Below, piece by piece: positions 57,801 to 64,000 of a stretch of 64,000 nucleotides of DNA. The notes under the pieces were generated by a model, which worked only from the letters and a program-made list of their open reading frames with translations, made no database searches and was not told the origin of the DNA. The position numbers and the translations under genes are program-made. The stretch is from assembly GCA_965204165.1 (NCBI GenBank), contig OZ241969.1, positions 2,046,001-2,110,000 of the forward strand, written 5' to 3'. The DNA is from VYFG01 sp965204165 (lineage in GTDB: Bacteria; Pseudomonadota; Gammaproteobacteria; Arenicellales; Poriferihabitantaceae). Position 1 is the stretch's first letter. Every line of letters starts with the position of its first letter.

Positions 57801-60800
57801 AACGTAGAACGTGAGGGTGCTTTGCCCGAAGGAGCGGCCGACGCTCAGCATTGGTTGCCCCAGCTTGTCCTCGCCGTCGATGCCTTCGAGATGGTCGGTC
57901 TGGTTGATGATGTCGACCAGGTGGCGGGATTCCGCCACGCCCCAGAATACCTTGCTGACGCCTGCGAGAAACTCCCAGTCGTCCATGACATGCAGGAGGT
58001 ACATTTCCCGGATGTCGCCATGGCGCCGCTCCGGGTCACGGCTGTCCCAGCGGCCGAACGGAACGAATCGCCATAGCGTATTGCCGTCGTCGAAATCGCC
58101 CCGGAAATCCGGCTCGAGGCTGACGGCGAAGTTGTCATCGTGCCGGCCGGAGCCGGCCGGATTCGAGACGAATGCCTGCAGTTCCAGTTCCATGGCCACA
58201 CTGACCGCAACCTCGCCGGCGAACGAGAGGGCGTGGAATGCAAGCGCGGCTGAACCCAGCACCGCGCGGAACATCCTGCCCCTGGCAATCCCACGCGCGA
58301 TGTCCGGCACCATTATTGCAGCCGCTTCAGCGCGTTGTGGTTGAAATCCTTTTCATGGAGTTCGGTTTCGAAGTCGTAGTTACGCCAGAGCAGGGTGGTG
58401 GATTTTCCGGTCTGGTGGTTGGTGACTTCGAACCGGTCGGCGCGCCAGTAGCCGCCGGGGTACTCGTTGTAGCCGATGAAATCCATGGTCTTCAGCAATG
58501 CATCCTTGCGATCGTAGAATTCGATCCTGATCAGCCGGTATTCGGCCTTGTCCACCCAGCTGATATGGCGGGTATAGCCGGAACCCTCGTACTGTGGATG
58601 GCGCTCCAGCTTGTAGCATTCGTATTGCCCGCAGGGTTCATCGCCGAGGTACCTGTACGAGAATTTTTTCACTTCCGGCGAACCGATGTCCTCGTAGGCG
58701 ATTTCGCTGCCCATGAACGGGCCGGACTTGTTCCTGGTGGAGATGCGCTTGACCCGCTTGATGGCGGGCAGGTAGAGCCACTGGTCATCGGGTTCGAGGC
58801 CATGGGCGAATGTCAGCATGGCGGTGCCGGCAACGTCCCTGGGTTCCCGGAACAGCGACAGGGACTTGTCGCCGTCGCCGTCCACCTCGAACTGCCGGTT
58901 GGTGATCCTGCGGCGGCTCTCCTTGCCGGCCCGGTTTCGCAGGATCATCTCCATGTCGGCGCTGAAATACCGCCAGCCGCTGTCCCGTTCATCCATGGCA
59001 ATGGCGATTTCCAGGCCCCGTTCTTCCGGGGTTTGCCCGAAAGCCGCGGATCCGGCCAGCAAGGCGGCGACGGCAAGGCACAGGCACCAAAACTTCTTCA
59101 TGATCATGGCCCGGTTTTTATTCATGGTTTCTGGTTCAGGCAGTCGTAAGCATACTCGCGCGTAAATTGCCCGGATGCCCGTGCGACCGGGCCGGTGACC
59201 GAACCGGATCAACCGCACAGGCTTGGGACAATCTACCACGATGGCCGGCATGATCGCGATAGCTGTCGGCAGCCTTCGGCAGGCCGGTCCGGGAACGATG
59301 GCCGGTATCGACGCAGGCCCCGTATCCCGGGCGGTACCGGGATTGTACGGATGCAGGAATCTTCCCGGGCCGCCTGAATACGGGCGACCATGCCGATTCA
59401 TCCGCAAGAGTCCGGATGGAAAACGTGGTGCTGTAATGCTAATGTCCGAATTACCGTTGCCGCCGGCCCACTGAAAACAAGCGCAGCCGATACCGCCATG
59501 AATCGAACGGCAGACCCCGAAATCGGGATAGGGAACGATCTCGAGTACCAGGAGAAGATCCTGGAGGAGGTATCGCGGTCGTTCGCCTTTACCATTCCGC
59601 AACTTCCCCATGAACTGCGCATTGCGGTCGGCAATGCCTATCTCCTTTGCAGGATCGCGGACACGATTGAGGATGAGCCGGCCCTGTCGCCTGAGCAGAA
59701 GGACCGGTACTACGGGCACTTCATCGATGTCATCGAGGGCCGTGAGGATCCGTCGGATTTTTCACGGAATCTCGGCGCGGCACTTTCGCCGAGGTCGACC
59801 GAGTACGAGCGCGACCTCGTTGCGAACACGGCCAGCGTGATCCGGGTGACCTCCAGCCTCCGTCCCGCGCAGCGTGCGGCGATCCGGCGCTGCATCAAGA
59901 TCATGACCGAGGGCATGGCGCAATTCCAGCGCAAGGCCAGCCTGGAGGGACTGCATGACATCCGCCGGTTCGACCGGTATTGCTACGTGGTGGCCGGCGT
60001 TGTCGGTGAAATGCTGACGGATCTGTTCTGCGAATATTCCGGGGAAATCGATGCCCGGCGCGATGATCTGTACGCGCTGTCCACTTCCTTCGGCCAGGGG
60101 CTGCAGATGACCAACATACTCAAGGACATGTGGGACGACCGTGGCCGGGGGGTCTGCTGGCTGCCGCGGGATGTCTTTTCCTCCACGGGTATCGAGCTTC
60201 GCTCGCTGACCCCGGGTCAGGCGGACCCGGGATTCGTCCGGGGGCTGAGTGAACTGGTGGCCATTTCAATCCACCACCTGACGGGGGCGCTCAAGTATGT
60301 CCTGTTGATTCCCCCCCATGAGACGGGCATACGCCGCTTTTGCCTGTGGTCGCTGGGGATGGCGGTGTTGACACTCCGGCGAATCCACAGGTACCCGGCC
60401 TTCAGGAATGGCCAGGAGGTCAAGATATCGCGCAAAAGTGTCAAGGCGGTCGTGGTTGCCTCGAACGCACTGTCGCGGTCGAATTCGGGCCTCAGGTTCC
60501 TGTTCGCCGCAATGACCCGCGGCCTTCCGCGTGCCGGCCAGGAAATCGTGCCGTAATTGGCCCCCGGTAGTCTGCCGGCCGGCGTGCACAAAGCGGTTCA
60601 TGGGTGTCTTCATCAGTCACGCGTTGCGTTAGGGCCGGCCGGCGCCCTGTTGGCGGAAACCGTTTGGGGAAGGGTGGCGGAATCTCCGTGGCCCCCGTCA
60701 CCGGGCCCCTTGTCCGCCTGGTACTGACCGTGGGAAATCAACATAATTTGTCGGAACTTCGATGAAATCCGGCAGGTTACAATCGGAAGGAATTTCTGCG

Positions 60801-63800
60801 CCATGTCTTCGCGGTCGCAAGCCGGATTTTCCCGGTAATTCCCCGCCCGCTGCCGGGGACGGAATCCTTTCCCGATCAAGCCGATAATCCAGTAGCGGAA
60901 ACCGCAGTCATCAGTCCCGGAAAGCACCATTACAGATGAATACAGCGCCAGGTGATCACAGGGCAGCAGCCGTGCTTTACCCGTTTCCGGAGGGCTGGTA
61001 TTTCATCGCCAGCCGCGAGCGGATCGAGAAAGAGTCGCTGTTCAAGAAAACCTGGCTTGGCGAACAGGTCGTTGTCTGGTGCAATGGGCAGGGAGACGTC
61101 TGCGTGGCCCGGTCGGTCTGCCCGCACCTGGGTTCCGATCTCGGCCCCGAGGCCGGCGGACTGGTGCGCAACGGCTGCCTCGTGTGCCCCTTTCACGGGT
61201 ACGAGTATGATGTCACCGGCCAGTGCGTGGCGACCCCGTTCGCGCCGGCGCCGGGATCCGCCAGGCTGGAGGTGTTCGAAACCAGGGAAATCCTGGGCCT
61301 GGTCTTCGCCTGGTGGGGCCATGGCGGACGCCCGCCCCAATGGAACCTGCCCGATGCGCCGCCAACCGGTGACGACTGGAGCGACCTGGAATTCTGGAGT
61401 GCCCGGTTCACGGGACATCCCCAGGAAACCACCGAGAACTCCGTGGACCTGGGGCACCTGCGCTACGTGCACGGCTATGACGGCGTGGACCAGACCGGTT
61501 CGGTGTCGGTTGACGGTTCCTGGCTGAAGAGCAGCTTTGTCTTCAGGCGTTCCCAGAAAATCGCCGGGATCGTGCGCTTCGAATACGATGTTTCCGCCGA
61601 TACCCATGTGCACGGGCTCGGGTATTCCTATGTCGAGGTCCGAGAACACGCCATCAACATGGAATCCCGGCTGTGGGTGCTGGCAACGCCGGTCGATGGC
61701 GAACTGGTCGAACTGACGCTGGTCAGCCAGTTGCGGCAACTCCGCAATCCCAAACGACCGATCATCGGCATGCGCTTTCTGCCCCCCCGCCTGCGGACCC
61801 GGATCATGAACAAGATCATCATCAGAGCCCAGGGACATGACGTGATGCAGGATGTCGTCATCTGGGAACGGAAGCATTACCGGCCCCGCCCGAGGCTCTG
61901 CGGTTCTGACGGAGAGATCAGCAAGTACCGGCGCTACTGCAGGCAGTTCTACCCGGACAGCCAGGACAAGGAATCCCCCAGGGACGTGACCGGCCACTGA
62001 ATGGCGTCCATTCCCCGGTGGCCCGGGGATGGCCTGTTCTCCCGGAGGCGCGGCGGGATCCTTCTTTGCAGAAGATTTACCGTGCCCTTACCCCGAATTT
62101 GCACCCCGTGGGGAACAATGGGCGGCCGCAGGGAAAGAGCCGATTGGCGGCTGAGAGATTTCGCGGAATTAATATTATGGACAATAACTTCAACAGGGTG
62201 GGAATCGCATTCTTCCTTTCGGTGTCAGTCGTCACGTTGCTGGTGACTCTGTTTTCGTTGTGGATTTGACCGCCACGGGATTTCCCGATGGGATTCGGGG
62301 TCCGGGCGTCCCGCGGTACTGAACGCAGGGACGGCGCGTATATTGTCCACGCCACGCGTACCGGATTTCTATGGACGAATGTGATCGGGGCGCCCGGGGC
62401 GGTGCCGGGCGGATACGCGGTGTCCGCCCCGGGTCAGTCGCCGGGCTCGCCCGCGTTCCCGTTCTCCCGGGGCCTGACTCCCAGGCTGTCCAGAATCATG
62501 AGCAATGGCGGCAGGAAGAAGAAATCCGCCAGCAGGGCGAAGATGACCGTGGTGCCCGCCAGCAGGCCGAGGGCCTGGTTGTTGGTCATGCCCGACGCGC
62601 TGAACACCAGGAATCCAAGCGCGAACACGACGGTGGTCGCCAGCAGGGCCTTGCCCACCGTGCTGAAGGCGGACTGGACGGATTCCGACGGCGGCAGCCC
62701 GCTCTGCCGCGCCCTCAGGTACTTGGTCATGAAGTGGATCGTATCGTCCACGATGATGCCGAAGGCAATGGCGGTGACGACCGCGGCCGTGACCCCGATC
62801 TGGCCGACCACGTATCCCCAAAGGCCCATGGCCATGGCGGCGGGCACGAAGTTCGGAATCAGGCTGATCAGGCCGAACTTGAGGCTCCGGAAAATGAAGA
62901 TCAGCAGCAACGACACGATGGCCATCGCGGTGACGGTTCCGATCAGCATTTTTTCGATGTTTCGCTTGATCGAGTAGGACCCGACGATGGTGACGCCCGT
63001 GGCCCCGGTCTCCAGGCCGGAGGCGTTCCGGCTCAGCCAGGCCTGGGCGCGGTTGTCCAGGTTGATCTTCTGGTTGGTCGACAGGGCTTTCAGCACCACC
63101 GTCATGCGTGTCGATGAACGCTCGACGTCGATGAGGTTGTTCAGGTCCAGGCCCACCGGCAGCGAAAATTCGTACAGCAGCAGATACTGGGCGGCCAGGT
63201 CGGAACTGTCCGGGACCCGGTAGAAGTCCGGGTCGTCGCCGTTCAGGTTCTTGTTCAGGCGCTTCATGATGTTGACGATGCTGAAGACATGGGCAACTTC
63301 CGGTTGCTCCCTGTACCACTGCGCAAAGTCATCGACCTGCCGGAGATACTCGACATCGGTGATGCCGCCCTCCCGCCCGGAGCCGAGGGAATACTCGAAC
63401 GGTTCCAGGCCGGTGAAATTCTCGCTCACGAAATCCGTCGCCTGGCGGAACTCGTAACTCTCGTTGAGTAGCTCAAGATGGTTGTCGTCGAGCTCTATGC
63501 GCAGAATGCCGGCGATGAGGACGACCACGAGCGCGCCGAACGAGACCAGCACCACCACGTGGTTGGATACGATAAAGCGTCCGAAGCAGTCGAAGAAACG
63601 GTCGAACATGTCGCTCTTCCCTTCGCTGTCGGGCCGCACGCGCATGGGCATGAACGACAGGATCGCCGGCAGCAGCGTCACCGAAAGGACAAAGGCGATC
63701 AGCGCGCCGAACGCCACGATATTGCCCATGACCTGGAACGGGGGCATTTCGGAGAAGTTCAGGCTGAGAAATCCGATCGCGGTCGTGGCGGACGTCAGAA

Positions 63801-64000
63801 AGACCGGCCATGCGTTGATCTTGAGTGCACGGACCGTTGCCTCTATCCGGTCCATTCCCTGGCGCAGGCCCGCCAGCACCGCCTCGATGATATGCACGGA
63901 ATGGGCGACCGTGATTGCCATCATGACGAACAGCGCCGCACCGCTCTCGCCGTACATCCGCATGCCGGCCCACCCGGCGAAACCCAGCGAGGAAAGGATG

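Overview
The window is high-GC bacterial chromosome, most likely from a gammaproteobacterium. This is inferred from a complete 14-gene nuo operon with separate nuoC and nuoD, malate synthase G, an AbiE toxin-antitoxin pair, a CspA-type cold-shock gene and a DdlA-type ligase. The species cannot be told from the sequence alone. Two regimes are visible: an accessory, mobile-element-rich left part (about 1-30 kb) and a housekeeping right part (about 30-64 kb) with one small accessory insertion beside a tRNA gene.

Left part. A DUF1703-type AAA-ATPase/nuclease protein is followed by a giant secreted protein of about 3,250 residues. It has Fn3, cadherin-like and Calx-beta repeats and a C-terminal autotransporter-like barrel. 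Just upstream of that gene a near-consensus promoter runs straight into 14 perfect tandem copies of a heptamer, a candidate contingency (phase-variation) tract. Next come a transposase remnant, an orphan ribbon-helix-helix protein, and two tandem copies of an unrecognised protein family, one shortened and frameshifted. Divergent from these is a protein with an XPB/Ssl2-like helicase-associated domain but no helicase motor. Two large motors follow on the other strand: an archaeo-eukaryotic primase fused to an SF2 helicase (TOTE-type conflict-system architecture) and an SNF2-family ATPase whose 5' end has been removed. The SNF2 gene ends at an IS21-family element (istA, istB) whose left terminal repeats have been invaded by a group II intron encoding a reverse transcriptase/maturase. 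The right end of the IS cuts off an EamA-type transporter gene. The IS therefore joins two unrelated broken genes without a visible target duplication, pointing to a deletion or recombination.

Right part. ddl is followed (all on the minus strand) by nuoN back to nuoA, the whole proton-pumping NADH:quinone oxidoreductase, tightly packed with several stop/start overlaps and a recognisable promoter before nuoA. Beyond it lie two small periplasmic c-type cytochromes, a Rieske ring-hydroxylase-type oxygenase, a cold-shock gene with a long leader, a DUF599 membrane protein, a thioredoxin/TPR (CnoX/YbbN-like) protein, a small exported protein, a Tat-type dienelactone hydrolase-family protein and malate synthase G. 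After tRNA-Arg(CCG) comes an AbiEi/AbiEii pair with nested inverted repeats over its promoter.

The last 7 kb look like a functional group concerned with an isoprenoid lipid. There is a squalene/phytoene synthase-family enzyme and a second Rieske oxygenase on one strand. On the other are an outer-membrane barrel, a LolA-like periplasmic lipid carrier and an RND/MMPL-type transporter that runs off the window. Synthesis, oxidation and envelope trafficking of a squalene-derived lipid (sterol-, hopanoid- or carotenoid-like) is the simplest reading, but it is an inference.
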